A stretch of 52,144 bases of DNA, taken from positions 1 to 52,144 of the IMG/VR virus record IMGVR_UViG_3300043435_000349, one strand, 5' to 3'. Positions 7,933 through 15,292 of this stretch are shown piece after piece (position 1 is the first letter of the stretch; each line of letters begins with the position of its first letter). Under the pieces are notes generated by a model. It searched no databases, had not been told where the DNA came from, and saw only the letters and a list, made by a program, of their open reading frames with translations. Source of the stretch: a virus. Position numbers and translations under genes: made by a program.

Positions 7933-8262
7933 ATGACTGACCAAGCAAATAAAGCTGTGATGGAATCGGTGATTGAGTGGTGTGATAGTGTTCTCAGTGA
8001 CATTGAGAATGTTGAGTATCGCAATGCTGGCGTATGTAAACATGTTTGGCAGATCACAGAAGGTCTTGATGATCTACCATCATATTCTGCAATCCAGCGT
8101 ATCATCAGAGCTTGGCCTGAACGTGGGACATCTAGTGTGTTTCCTGTAGAAGGTGAGGAAGTGTACATGCCAAACAAAGACAAGTGGGTGGGTGAAATTG
8201 GAGCTAAGCGTTTACGCCTAGTAAAACATATTCGTGATGCGTTGTTGGGAGAAGTGGTATGA
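7933..8262 (+). CDS. unknown protein, paralogue of the 10280-10627 gene
   Basis: This is a 109-residue protein whose ATG has GGAGAGGTG upstream. Its C-terminal half (a VEGEEV patch, then DKWVGEIGAKRLRLVKHIRDAL) is clearly related to the product at 10280-10627 (GGEIEW, then DKWRGESLRLRLDLVRHIRD). Both begin with a helix containing a WC pair. No known domain is recognised. It starts an operon of overlapping small genes. Confidence 0.65.
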   Translation: MTDQANKAVMESVIEWCDSVLSDIENVEYRNAGVCKHVWQITEGLDDLPSYSAIQRIIRAWPERGTSSVFPVEGEEVYMPNKDKWVGEIGAKRLRLVKHIRDALLGEVV

Positions 8263-8507
8263 AGATTGAGCGTGGTGTGATGGTGATGAAGGGCGGGAAG
8301 GCTTGGGGTAAAACTTGGGATGATGGGTATTCAACATCTTATGGTTGGGTGTGCGCAGAGGATGCCCCGATACACGACCCCACATCTTGCAAGAAACCGA
8401 CAGATGTCACATACAAGGGTAGCCACTACACAGCGGAGCTAAACACTGGTAAGTTGGTGATGGTTGAGCGTCGCACAGAGGTAGTTGTGTTGGAGAATCT
8501 TCAATGA
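8259..8507 (+). CDS. unknown small protein
   Basis: This is an 82-residue protein coupled to the preceding gene by an ATGA overlap and rich in Gly, Trp and Tyr in its first half. No domain is recognised. Confidence 0.55.
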   Translation: MKIERGVMVMKGGKAWGKTWDDGYSTSYGWVCAEDAPIHDPTSCKKPTDVTYKGSHYTAELNTGKLVMVERRTEVVVLENLQ

Positions 8508-8707
8508 ACTTCGATGATCTGAAAATCGGAATGCTTGTATGGCAAGGACATAACCCATGTAAGGATTATGTTGTCCACAGTCTTGACAAATTAGATGAGA
8601 TGGTGGGGTTGCGTGAAGTGGGTTGGGATGGTAAGATAGTTGAACGAATTGGGCTGAAATGGGTTAGTCCAGATCGGCTAATGAAAGCAAATGTTTTGGA
8701 TGAATAG
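8504..8707 (+). CDS. unknown small protein
   Basis: This is a 67-residue protein coupled by an ATGA overlap. The pattern FDDLKIGMLVWQG, with a later GLKWVSPDRL, looks like a small SH3-like or beta-barrel fold, but this is only an impression. Confidence 0.55.
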   Translation: MNFDDLKIGMLVWQGHNPCKDYVVHSLDKLDEMVGLREVGWDGKIVERIGLKWVSPDRLMKANVLDE

Positions 8708-8719
8708 GGGGAGAGCAGT

Positions 8720-9019
8720 ATGAAATCAATGTTGTTAGGTGTGTTGTTGGTGGTGTCAGCATGTGCAGATGCAAAATCATCCTCGTCTTCTAGTCGTAGC
8801 ACAAGTTACAAGAGCAGCAGCCATAAAAGCTCAAGCTCTACACGAACTTCTGTTCGACCAAAGACTAAGACACAGGTGGTGAGTGTTCGTCAGATAACAT
8901 CTCGTTGTTCTGGTATACAAGCCCCATTCGTTGAATATGATCGTAGTGATCGTGAGTGGGAATATGAGTGTCCAACAGGGCGTAAGATGAATCGTTTTGG
9001 TCGGTGTGAGTGCAAATGA
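8720..9019 (+). CDS. secreted Ser-rich protein, possible lipoprotein
   Basis: This is a 99-residue protein preceded by a strong GGGGGAGAG site. It has a signal peptide (MKSMLLGVLLVVSACADA). The VSAC box around Cys15 fits lipoprotein signal peptidase II, and an ADA/K site is possible for signal peptidase I. The mature part begins with a long Ser/Lys/Arg-rich low-complexity linker (residues 20-45) and ends in a compact domain with four further Cys (SRCSG, YECPTG, GRCECK). The product should reach the periplasm or outer membrane, where superinfection exclusion is one plausible role. No family is recognised. Confidence 0.65.
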   Translation: MKSMLLGVLLVVSACADAKSSSSSSRSTSYKSSSHKSSSSTRTSVRPKTKTQVVSVRQITSRCSGIQAPFVEYDRSDREWEYECPTGRKMNRFGRCECK

Positions 9020-9020
9020 A

Positions 9021-9230
9021 ATGATGCTTGATACGATTGTAACCGCGCCACTTGAGCGCAAGATCGCAACACTAGAATCTTGTGTTGTTGACCTTGAGGC
9101 TAAGCTGGAATACATGAAGGTTCTTGCTGCTGCCGATGGACAGCGTATTGCTGAACTTGAACAAGAGGTGAGTGGCTTGCGCTCAAAATGCAACGATTTT
9201 GATGGTGATGGTTTTCGGGAGTATGATTGA
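9021..9230 (+). CDS. small coiled-coil protein
   Basis: This is a 69-residue protein starting two bases after the previous stop. Residues 12-55 show a heptad pattern (LERKIATLE, VVDLEAKLEY, IAELEQEVSGL) typical of a coiled coil. The tail is acidic (DFDGDGFREYD). Two Cys residues flank the coil. Function is unknown. Confidence 0.55.
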   Translation: MMLDTIVTAPLERKIATLESCVVDLEAKLEYMKVLAAADGQRIAELEQEVSGLRSKCNDFDGDGFREYD

Positions 9231-9231
9231 A

Positions 9232-9834
9232 ATGAAGAAGGTGTTTATTGAAATCACTAACGAGGTTAGTGTCGCTGACGCGGTACTCCACCTTGAGGGT
9301 CTTGGTTATGAACAAGTGTGGCCGAAAGATTTTACACCAGAAGGCATGGCTACTACTATCACAGGCGACAGCGAGGGAGAAATTGGCTGGTGTAAAGATC
9401 GTAGCTGGGCTTCTGATCATGGCTACGAACGTATTGAACTTCCGACAACCAAACACAAGCACTACGACCTGATTGTCAAGTGGGCTGCTGATCCAAGTCA
9501 GAAGGTTTGGTACTACAATGGTAGTGGATGGTTCTTGTCAGTGATCGAACCTGTGTGGAATCCTGATTACACTTATCACATCGGTGACACACCACCAAAG
9601 AAACAAATCAAGATTGGTGGTGTCTGGATTGATGAGCCTGTGCGAGAGCCTCTGTCTCAGCGACAAGAGTATTACACCACAATTATCACTTATGATAACT
9701 TGTTCATGAAATCTCGTTGGGATGGTGGAAATGTGGATCTTGTGCGACTAAAACGTGGCCTAGTCCACTTGACAAAAGAAGCAGCAATAGCTCATGCTAA
9801 AGCTCTTATTGCATTGACGGGAGAATGTGAATGA
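9232..9834 (+). CDS. unknown protein with phage 'W...YHI' domain
   Basis: The protein has 200 residues from the ATG at 9232, with GGGAG ten bases upstream. The ATG at 9223 is too close to that site. The middle part (residues 80-125) carries the motif IVKWAADPSQKVWYYNGSGW, then VWNPDYTYHI. This resembles a small domain common in phage hypothetical proteins (aWa-G-x-vqyr, followed by YRI). The C-terminus (HLTKEAAIAHAKALIAL) is helical. No biochemical role is known. Confidence 0.6.
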   Translation: MKKVFIEITNEVSVADAVLHLEGLGYEQVWPKDFTPEGMATTITGDSEGEIGWCKDRSWASDHGYERIELPTTKHKHYDLIVKWAADPSQKVWYYNGSGWFLSVIEPVWNPDYTYHIGDTPPKKQIKIGGVWIDEPVREPLSQRQEYYTTIITYDNLFMKSRWDGGNVDLVRLKRGLVHLTKEAAIAHAKALIALTGECE

Positions 9835-10010
9835 GGGCTAGGTGGGAGATCCATTCTCTCGGTGTGATGCACTCAGGGTATGTCGATGTGGATGATGAGC
9901 TTGATGAAGATGGTATCCAATCCGTCCTGCAAGAGGCTATGGTGGACTACATTGAAGGTTGCTTGAATGGGTTTGATGAAATGGTGATGGTGATGAGGAT
10001 GATGCAATGA
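9831..10010 (+). CDS. unknown small protein
   Basis: This 59-residue protein is coupled to its neighbours by ATGA overlaps on both sides, which strongly supports its being real. It is acidic in the middle (DVDDELDED) and Met-rich at the end (EMVMVMRMMQ). No family is recognised. Confidence 0.6.
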   Translation: MRARWEIHSLGVMHSGYVDVDDELDEDGIQSVLQEAMVDYIEGCLNGFDEMVMVMRMMQ

Positions 10011-10198
10011 CAGAGACAATCTGCCGATACAAGGTGTGTGTAGGTTATCACAAAGGCAAGACAGGGTGGTGTGACGCTGACTACTCAAATGATATGGGGT
10101 ATTGGCTTCGCCTGTTCCTTGTGGATGGGAGCAGGATGTGGTGGAAATCTAGTGAGCTTAAATTGATTGGAGAGGAAGATTATGCCGATGATGCCTGA
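10007..10198 (+). CDS. unknown small protein
   Basis: This is a 63-residue protein with an ATGA overlap with the preceding gene. It contains YKVCVGYHKGKTGWC and SRMWWKSSELKLI, suggesting a small beta-barrel domain. Function is unknown. Confidence 0.55.
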   Translation: MTETICRYKVCVGYHKGKTGWCDADYSNDMGYWLRLFLVDGSRMWWKSSELKLIGEEDYADDA

Positions 10199-10286
10199 TT
10201 GGAGGGTGTGGTACATGATAGCATTGTGCCTAGCTTGTTGTTTTATTCTTTGGTGGGATGGCTTTATTGAGGTGATGTTATGGTGA
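10182..10286 (+). CDS. tiny single-span membrane peptide
   Basis: This 34-residue reading frame has an AGAGGAAG ribosome binding site and overlaps both neighbours by a few bases, as is usual in this operon. One hydrophobic helix is visible (MIALCLACCFILWW), flanked by charged residues. Role is unknown. Confidence 0.5.
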   Translation: MPMMPDWRVWYMIALCLACCFILWWDGFIEVMLW

Positions 10287-10627
10287 GGAAGTATGTTTTT
10301 GAGCGGGCGTTGGTTTGGTGCAACACTGTCTTGGAATACAAACAGGTGCGTAGCCCAGAACAAGGGATATGCAAAAACCTAGAGCGTCATCTTGCCAGAG
10401 ATCCAAATATTGATAGGGATGATGTTGTGGGGTTCATCCATAATTTTCTGTTGGTTTGTTTTCCGTCTTGGACGGGGTATTCTGGCGATGTTGCATACCC
10501 AATCGGTGGTGAGATTGAGTGGGTCACTACTACAGACAAGTGGCGTGGAGAATCATTAAGACTACGCCTTGACCTTGTAAGGCATATCCGTGATTGTGCT
10601 GTCAAAGCACTGGAGAATGGCATATGA
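10280..10627 (+). CDS. unknown protein, paralogue of the 7933-8262 gene
   Basis: This is a 115-residue protein. It is related to the 7933 product through the GGEIEW, DKWRGESLRLRLDLVRHIRD block and the N-terminal WC motif. Two divergent copies in one operon point to an old tandem duplication. Confidence 0.6.
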   Translation: MVRKYVFERALVWCNTVLEYKQVRSPEQGICKNLERHLARDPNIDRDDVVGFIHNFLLVCFPSWTGYSGDVAYPIGGEIEWVTTTDKWRGESLRLRLDLVRHIRDCAVKALENGI

Positions 10628-10893
10628 ATGATCGAAATCTAATCCCGAGAATCGGTGGTCATCATGCTGGGATTCCGTATAAGGTGGCGGAGGGCAGTGA
10701 ACAGCCACCTCTGAGATTGACATATGAGGTGTGGGAAAGTATTGTGCTATTCGGTGCTTCGGCAAAGGAGAAGCAAGTCCACCACTACACACTCAAGACC
10801 ACTGTTCGATGGGATGATCAAATTAACTTCCGTTATGAACAGGAATACGTCTATGCTGGACGCTGGCCACCAAAGAAAACAGATGTCGCATAA
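10624..10893 (+). CDS. unknown protein
   Basis: This is an 89-residue protein starting in an ATGA overlap and the last gene of the unit. It is beta-rich in appearance, with SIVLFGASAKEKQVHHYTLKT in the middle. No family is recognised. Confidence 0.55.
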   Translation: MNDRNLIPRIGGHHAGIPYKVAEGSEQPPLRLTYEVWESIVLFGASAKEKQVHHYTLKTTVRWDDQINFRYEQEYVYAGRWPPKKTDVA

Positions 10894-10899
10894 ACAGAA

Positions 10900-10921
10900 A
10901 AGCCACCCCAAGAGGTGGCTT
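10900..10921. terminator. bidirectional terminator between convergent operons
   Basis: An 8-bp stem AAGCCACC / GGTGGCTT with a 6-base loop. On the plus strand it is followed by CTTCATTTC, and on the minus strand by a better T-run (TTTCTGTTT). It serves the converging genes ending at 10893 and 10938. Confidence 0.8.
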
Positions 10922-10937
10922 CTTCATTTCTGACACA

Positions 10938-11636
10938 TCAACAACTAGGATGCCAGCTTCTCAACATCGGAGCTACCCAATCCACCTCCCACAACATAGC
11001 CTTGACAACCTTGCTAAGACCAACCACACCACGAAGGCTTTTCCTTTCAGCAACTACTAATAGAAAGCCTGTTGAAATGGCTGTCAACAAAATGGCATAG
11101 ACAATCGGTGTCAGAGCTTGACGAAGGGCAATTGAGCAGCCTGATTCAATGGCTACTGTAATGGCAACTGTCTGATGCTCAACCTCCTCTCGACTGTGGT
11201 ATAGCCAAAGATCCTTAGCTTGCCCCAAGAGCCTATCCTGTAGCTCTCGATCATGCAGCAACACATCAGCTAATGATGCTGTGAGGTGCTCTAGGATCAC
11301 TGTGATCTGTAGGTTGACTGATCGTGGCAAATGCTTGCTAGCAAGACGCAGGGGCTTCGCTATGGCCTTCTCAATCAGCTTTGGCATATTACCATCAATA
11401 CCAGAAAGTTGGCGATGTAACCTACTGTGGTTCATCTCCTGCTTGGAAAACTCATTGATCATTTCTTTGAGGTAGGGTAGGTCTTTCCTGTAGGCTTGGA
11501 CAGATCTGCAAAAGAAACTTTCGCCTTCATCGAATAATGCTCCTAAATTCTGGTAAAAGCAGGTCTCTAGGGCTGTTGTTGCGTAGTCACGGGGGATCTT
11601 GTCAAACTTGATGTTTGGTGGTGTTAGGGTCTTCAT
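10938..11636 (-). CDS. ferritin-like predicted metal-dependent hydrolase (PF10118-type), membrane-anchored
   Basis: This is a 232-residue protein. It fits the COG3687/PF10118 family of four-helix di-iron-like proteins of uncertain activity: GESFFCRSVQAY, then EFSKQEMNHSRLH, then LEHLTASLADVLL, then WLYHSREEVEHQTV. These supply repeated E and ExxxH-type metal ligands. The C-terminal 60 residues contain a hydrophobic segment (AILLTAISTGFLLVV), so the protein is probably attached to the inner membrane. It has its own promoter on the minus strand and an AGGAAA ribosome binding site. It is an unusual accessory function for a phage, and no role can be assigned. Confidence 0.7.
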   Translation of the reverse strand: MKTLTPPNIKFDKIPRDYATTALETCFYQNLGALFDEGESFFCRSVQAYRKDLPYLKEMINEFSKQEMNHSRLHRQLSGIDGNMPKLIEKAIAKPLRLASKHLPRSVNLQITVILEHLTASLADVLLHDRELQDRLLGQAKDLWLYHSREEVEHQTVAITVAIESGCSIALRQALTPIVYAILLTAISTGFLLVVAERKSLRGVVGLSKVVKAMLWEVDWVAPMLRSWHPSC

Positions 11637-11665
11637 TGAGCATTTCCTGTATTTGCATTCTGATT

Positions 11666-11693
11666 ATTGTAATACAAAAAGCCCATAACACAA
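11666..11693 (-). promoter_or_regulatory. sigma70-like promoter
   Basis: Read on the minus strand: TTGTGT (11693-11688), 16-bp spacer, TACAAT (11671-11666), upstream of the gene that starts at 11636. Confidence 0.55.
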
Positions 11694-11731
11694 GAGCATT
11701 ATGAGCCAATTTTATAGCATGATGTGACAAC

Positions 11732-11747
11732 GCAGGATTTATCCTGC
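11732..11747 (-). terminator. hairpin directly after stop codon, weak terminator
   Basis: GCAGGAT TT ATCCTGC forms a 7-bp stem immediately beyond the stop codon of the minus-strand gene at 11749. It has no clear T-run, so it may be an mRNA-end or attenuation hairpin. Confidence 0.45.
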
Positions 11748-11748
11748 C

Positions 11749-11988
11749 CTATTGAGGGGAAAGGATTGAACCATCAAGCAGCCCATCAAGGATTGCTTCT
11801 ACATGAGATTCTAGCATTACCAACTGTTGCAAGCAAGCCACATCTTCTGTCAAATGACTGTAGGCCAATATCTGTTGGAAGATGTAATTGCATTGGTCAA
11901 TTGCAATGTCATACAAGCATCCCTGAATGATCCGATCAAGGGAAGCGATGCTTTCCCCGACGCGGTTGATGATTGCCGTACTTTCCAT
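11749..11988 (-). CDS. unknown small protein
   Basis: This is a 79-residue, mostly helical protein with several Cys. Its start shares bases with the stop of the upstream gene (11988), so the two are coupled. No family is recognised. Confidence 0.55.
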   Translation of the reverse strand: MESTAIINRVGESIASLDRIIQGCLYDIAIDQCNYIFQQILAYSHLTEDVACLQQLVMLESHVEAILDGLLDGSILSPQ

Positions 11989-12425
11989 TAGTCATGTTCC
12001 TCTGTGCGGATCTTCTCTTGTTGGATTACTGTTAGGTCATCAAGAACAAAGATAAACCATGCAGGGACATATGCCCGTAGGCTAAATGGTTGGCGAAGCG
12101 TACCATCTTCCATGTACTCCCACATCTGAATGCAATTTTGTGTCAGGCAACCTTCTGCAATTGAAGCAACCCCATCAACATCATATTCAACCTGAAATTC
12201 ATAGACGAATTGTTCATCGTCATAATTTACAGCCACTGTTACGTCTGTTCCATTGCCATCAATGTAGTATTGTGGGGCAATCATTGCGCTGATTGGGCTT
12301 TTGCCCTGAGCTTTACACCGCTGATGAGCTTTCTCACACAAGCTCAATTGCTCATATGCAACGTATTCACGATCACCAAAGACATTCTGGAATGTGAAAT
12401 AATAGCAGCGTTTCTGTGTGTTCAT
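11988..12425 (-). CDS. unknown protein
   Basis: This is a 145-residue protein with a good AGGAGC site and a strong promoter upstream. The middle part is beta-rich and acidic (TDVTVAVNYDDEQFVYEFQV), and the C-terminus is hydrophobic-aromatic (YVPAWFIFVLDDL). No domain is recognised. Confidence 0.6.
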   Translation of the reverse strand: MNTQKRCYYFTFQNVFGDREYVAYEQLSLCEKAHQRCKAQGKSPISAMIAPQYYIDGNGTDVTVAVNYDDEQFVYEFQVEYDVDGVASIAEGCLTQNCIQMWEYMEDGTLRQPFSLRAYVPAWFIFVLDDLTVIQQEKIRTEEHD

Positions 12426-12467
12426 GGTGAAGCTCCTGTGTGGACAGATGTCCGTTTCGATAGAGCT

Positions 12468-12497
12468 ATCTTAGGGTGGATGGGGGTAGGGTGTCAA
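12468..12497 (-). promoter_or_regulatory. sigma70-like promoter
   Basis: On the minus strand, TTGACA (12497-12492), 18-bp spacer, TAAGAT (12473-12468), upstream of the gene starting at 12425. Confidence 0.7.
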
Positions 12498-12518
12498 CAC
12501 CTTTGATGGGTTTTTAGA

Positions 12519-12546
12519 AATAAAAAAAAACAGCCCGAAGGCTGTT
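12519..12546 (-). terminator. rho-independent terminator
   Basis: On the minus strand, AACAGCC TTCG GGCTGTT followed by nine T residues. The stem includes the stop codon of the gene ending at 12545. Confidence 0.9.
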
Positions 12547-12976
12547 AGTTGGTGTAGAGTGGAGTGGAAATGTCGTCAATAGCGTCTCGGATGGATCGGA
12601 AAGGCTTTCCTCCCAGACCTCTGGCTCTTGCCTCAGCTTCCATTGTGTCGAGGGTCTTGAGGTATTGCAGCACCACACTTGGAATCTCTTTGCCATCTTT
12701 CAGCAAGCTCCACACTCGATGGTCTGGTAGCACAGGTCGTGTGAACATGTAGTCTGGTCGGATGTAATTCATCCTAGCAAAGCGTTTGGATTGGATGAAT
12801 AGGAACACCAACTTTTCAGTGTCTAATCCAGACAGCTTTTGCTTATAGAAAACATCCGCCACATCTTTACGTTCAACACCAAGAAGTTCTGCAACAACAG
12901 ACAGGGATATGTCAAAGTTGTTCCTGATGCACCCAATCATCTTGGCTTGTGTTGCTATGCTCATTGGTTTGTTCAT
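12545..12976 (-). CDS. unknown protein with possible HTH
   Basis: This is a 143-residue protein. Residues 23-45 (DISLSVVAELLGVERKDVAD) look like a helix-turn-helix of the sigma/TetR-like kind, suggesting DNA binding, but no family is recognised. The rest is helical and basic (SKRFARMNYIRPDYMF). It ends at a strong terminator and overlaps the gene upstream (ATGA). Confidence 0.55.
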   Translation of the reverse strand: MNKPMSIATQAKMIGCIRNNFDISLSVVAELLGVERKDVADVFYKQKLSGLDTEKLVFLFIQSKRFARMNYIRPDYMFTRPVLPDHRVWSLLKDGKEIPSVVLQYLKTLDTMEAEARARGLGGKPFRSIRDAIDDISTPLYTN

Positions 12977-13179
12977 AGCTTCCTCTCCAAGATTCTAACA
13001 AACCCACGCTCACCTACTTCCCCCACCTTAATGTCACAAGCAGAAGCAATGTAGTATTTCCCACAATTAGACAAGACAGGCTCATCTTTATGTAGCTTAA
13101 CATTTCCACAAACATCCAATGTAGCCCACCCAAAACAGAGAGGGGCATTGTCAAAGATATGTCGATTGAATGTGTTCAT
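12973..13179 (-). CDS. unknown small protein
   Basis: This is a 68-residue protein with four Cys (PLCFG, DVCGN, SNCGK, SACDI) and an ATGA overlap with both neighbours. The Cys pattern could bind metal. No family is recognised. Confidence 0.5.
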   Translation of the reverse strand: MNTFNRHIFDNAPLCFGWATLDVCGNVKLHKDEPVLSNCGKYYIASACDIKVGEVGERGFVRILERKL

Positions 13180-13370
13180 TTCATATCTCCGGCGGATGTG
13201 TTTCCTTGAAGCTCTTTGATGTATTCATACAGGCAATCGATCTCATCCCAGTGTTTTTCATTACAGTGCTTGGCTGCCTCAGCGTAGTCATCAAACTCCT
13301 GTTCGTAACGACCAAACAATTCACGCACAACCCAAGTGCTTCGCTCAATCCGCTCAATGGTGTATTTCAT
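13176..13370 (-). CDS. unknown small protein
   Basis: This is a 64-residue, charged protein (YTIERIERSTWVVRELFGRY). It is coupled by ATGA overlaps to both neighbours. Function is unknown. Confidence 0.5.
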   Translation of the reverse strand: MKYTIERIERSTWVVRELFGRYEQEFDDYAEAAKHCNEKHWDEIDCLYEYIKELQGNTSAGDMK

Positions 13371-13639
13371 TCTGTAGTCCCATCCATTCTGTTAATCCAC
13401 TCAAGAAGTGTGGATTTCACGTTTGCATTTCGTTCTGTAAAATCCCTACGAGCCTGCTCAACCATTGCTTCTGAAATCTCGCTGTTTGGAATCCTGACAA
13501 TAGTTGCAACCTCAATGTAACCACACATTGGTAGCCTATCTGTCCAGAATACAGAAGCATCAACAGCATCTTTGATTGCTTCGTCCATTGTGGATCGTTC
13601 GTCTTGCATGATCCCCGTGTCCCATGCCTTGTATTTCAT
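13367..13639 (-). CDS. unknown small protein
   Basis: This is a 90-residue protein with overlapping start and stop codons on both sides. It has a helical C-terminus (SEAMVEQARRDFTERNANVK). No family is recognised. Confidence 0.5.
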   Translation of the reverse strand: MKYKAWDTGIMQDERSTMDEAIKDAVDASVFWTDRLPMCGYIEVATIVRIPNSEISEAMVEQARRDFTERNANVKSTLLEWINRMDGTTE

Positions 13640-13962
13640 TTCTCAGCCCTCAATTCTTCCAACTCTTGCTCCAGCTTTTCAACCTTACATTCAAGCTCAA
13701 AACATTTGTCCTCAAATTCTCCAGCCTTATCTTCCCAGTAATCCTTATCGGATTCCATTTCATCGAGGTCTTCCCGCAACATCTGTTGAGCGGTTGCTTC
13801 CTGTTCTAAAGCATCTTCCAATTCCTCAAATTTCTGAGCGATGCTGTCAAGCAATAGCCCAAACTCATATTGGCAATCTGGGTGGGCTGATATTGCATCC
13901 AAGAGCTTGATAGGCTCTGATGTCAGCATAGCCCAAGAAGCGATGGTTGATAGTGTGAACAT
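13636..13962 (-). CDS. coiled-coil protein with hydrophobic N-terminus
   Basis: The protein has 108 residues from the ATG at 13962, which has GGAGAAA six bases upstream. The in-frame TTG at 13974 lacks such a site. Residues 40-108 form a long acidic coiled coil (KFEELEDALEQ, CFELECKVEKLEQELEEL). The N-terminal 20 residues (MFTLSTIASWAMLTS) are mildly hydrophobic. Function is unknown; it is the first gene of a five-gene minus operon. Confidence 0.55.
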   Translation of the reverse strand: MFTLSTIASWAMLTSEPIKLLDAISAHPDCQYEFGLLLDSIAQKFEELEDALEQEATAQQMLREDLDEMESDKDYWEDKAGEFEDKCFELECKVEKLEQELEELRAEK

Positions 13963-13991
13963 GGCTTTCTCCAAAACGATTTGATAGGCGG

Positions 13992-14021
13992 ATACTAACT
14001 AATGCCGCAGTGTATTGTCAA
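13992..14021 (-). promoter_or_regulatory. sigma70-like promoter
   Basis: On the minus strand, TTGACA (14021-14016), then TTAGTA or TAGTAT (13998-13992) with a 17-18 bp spacer. It drives the operon 13962-12545. Confidence 0.7.
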
Positions 14022-14028
14022 CACCATT

Positions 14029-14565
14029 TCACCACACTTCTCTAAAATAGTTAGACTCGTACCACTCACTAAAAATACCACCAAGCCTGTAGAAGTTTCT
14101 TCCTTGTAGGTGGCGACGCTCAACCACCTCATATTTCTTACCAACAATTAGTTTGTCATACCAACCATCACCACCACCCCCATAAACCACTTTGGTGGTG
14201 ATGTTGCTTAAAGATAACACTTCTGCAAATGCAGTATTCTCAAAAGAAATGCGGTAGGGTTTTCCTTTATGGAATACAGATGCAAAGAGGATGCCTTCAA
14301 ATGGGTAGAGATCTGCGCCAACAACAATTTCTCCGTACAATGGATGTCCTTCCTTAACAACCATGATTGTGTCACCACGACCAAAGCCATTGGTGAGGGT
14401 CGGCTCTAAATCTTCGGGGTCATACCAGTTGAGTGACCTTTCTGTTCTTACGCCAACAGCAAGACTATCAACCCCGTCAATAATTGATAGGGCTGAAATG
14501 TGTCCATCTTGTTGTGTCGCGCTCACTGTCACACAAAGGCCAACAACAATCAAATCACGATTCAT
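14029..14565 (-). CDS. unknown protein, possible signal peptide
   Basis: The protein has 178 residues from the ATG at 14565, with GGAGAGAGAA upstream. The first residues (MNRDLIVVGLCVTVSATQQ) could be a short signal peptide. The rest is beta-rich with Gly-rich turns (YGGGGDGWYDKLIVGKKYEVV), like a small SH3-like C-terminal module. It has its own promoter. No family is recognised. Confidence 0.55.
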   Translation of the reverse strand: MNRDLIVVGLCVTVSATQQDGHISALSIIDGVDSLAVGVRTERSLNWYDPEDLEPTLTNGFGRGDTIMVVKEGHPLYGEIVVGADLYPFEGILFASVFHKGKPYRISFENTAFAEVLSLSNITTKVVYGGGGDGWYDKLIVGKKYEVVERRHLQGRNFYRLGGIFSEWYESNYFREVW

Positions 14566-14594
14566 TTCTCTCTCCATTAACAAGAACAGCCCCA

Positions 14595-14624
14595 ATTGTA
14601 AGGGCTGTTGTGTGGGGTTGTCAA
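14595..14624 (-). promoter_or_regulatory. sigma70-like promoter with inverted repeat over the -10
   Basis: On the minus strand, TTGACA (14624-14619), 18-bp spacer, TACAAT (14600-14595). The -10 lies in the loop of an 8-bp inverted repeat, AACAGCCC (14585-14592) / GGGCTGTT (14602-14609). This repeat may be a repressor operator or a weak terminator of the upstream gene. Confidence 0.7.
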
Positions 14625-14641
14625 GTATTAAGAACAGAAAA

Positions 14642-15292
14642 TCACGGGGTGATTTCCCAATTCATCAAAGACTCATAAACGGCTGGCCTCAAGACATCTT
14701 TGTATTGATTGGCTACAGCTTTGATGTATGCTTCCTTTGCTGTCTTGTATGCCATTGATGTTTGTTCCACACTTGGGTATTGACCAACAGTGGTAAGTTT
14801 TCCACCAACTCTGATATGCCCCTGAAATGAGTTGTCTCTCCTGTTGTAGCTTACCCCATTGGGCAGCCCATTGTGGAGGTCATCGCAGCCTACAATCAAT
14901 GAGTTGATTGCTTGCGGTACTAATGCACATGTTTCTGCGGAATATAGTTTTCTGCCACGCCCAAGAATGTCTTTGTCAAGTTCAAGACCATAAGGCTTGC
15001 CGGAATACTCAACCTCTCCGTTTATCCACTGCAAAAAGCTGGCAAATGAAAGCCAATCATCCGAACATGTAACATCCAAATATCTCGGATACTTTGCCTT
15101 GAACCCATTGTTAAAGCACCTGTGAAGCATCGACAGCCACAACACATATTGCCAACAGTTTTTTCCCTCATCGACCCATATTTTGAAGTTGACATCGTTA
15201 TAACCATGACCCTGAACTGTCGGTGGAACAACCCTACGCTCAACACTCACCAACTGATCAATCTCAGCCTGACTAAGTTTTAACTTCTTCAT
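14642..15292 (-). CDS. HNH/AP2-like homing-type protein (copy 1)
   Basis: This is a 216-residue protein. It shows the block order of a phage homing-endonuclease-like family: a WQYVLWLSMLHRCF region, SDDWLSFASFLQW, then LDKDILGRGRKLYSAETC, VPQAINSLI, and a C-terminal AP2-like DNA-binding stretch with GVSYNRRDNSFQGHIRVGGK and YKTAKEAYIKAVA. The classical H-N-H residues are not all evident, so nuclease activity is uncertain. It is a paralogue of the gene at 17768. The ATG at 15292 (GGAGGGG upstream) matches the paralogue's start. It overlaps the helicase-like gene upstream. Confidence 0.7.
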   Translation of the reverse strand: MKKLKLSQAEIDQLVSVERRVVPPTVQGHGYNDVNFKIWVDEGKNCWQYVLWLSMLHRCFNNGFKAKYPRYLDVTCSDDWLSFASFLQWINGEVEYSGKPYGLELDKDILGRGRKLYSAETCALVPQAINSLIVGCDDLHNGLPNGVSYNRRDNSFQGHIRVGGKLTTVGQYPSVEQTSMAYKTAKEAYIKAVANQYKDVLRPAVYESLMNWEITP

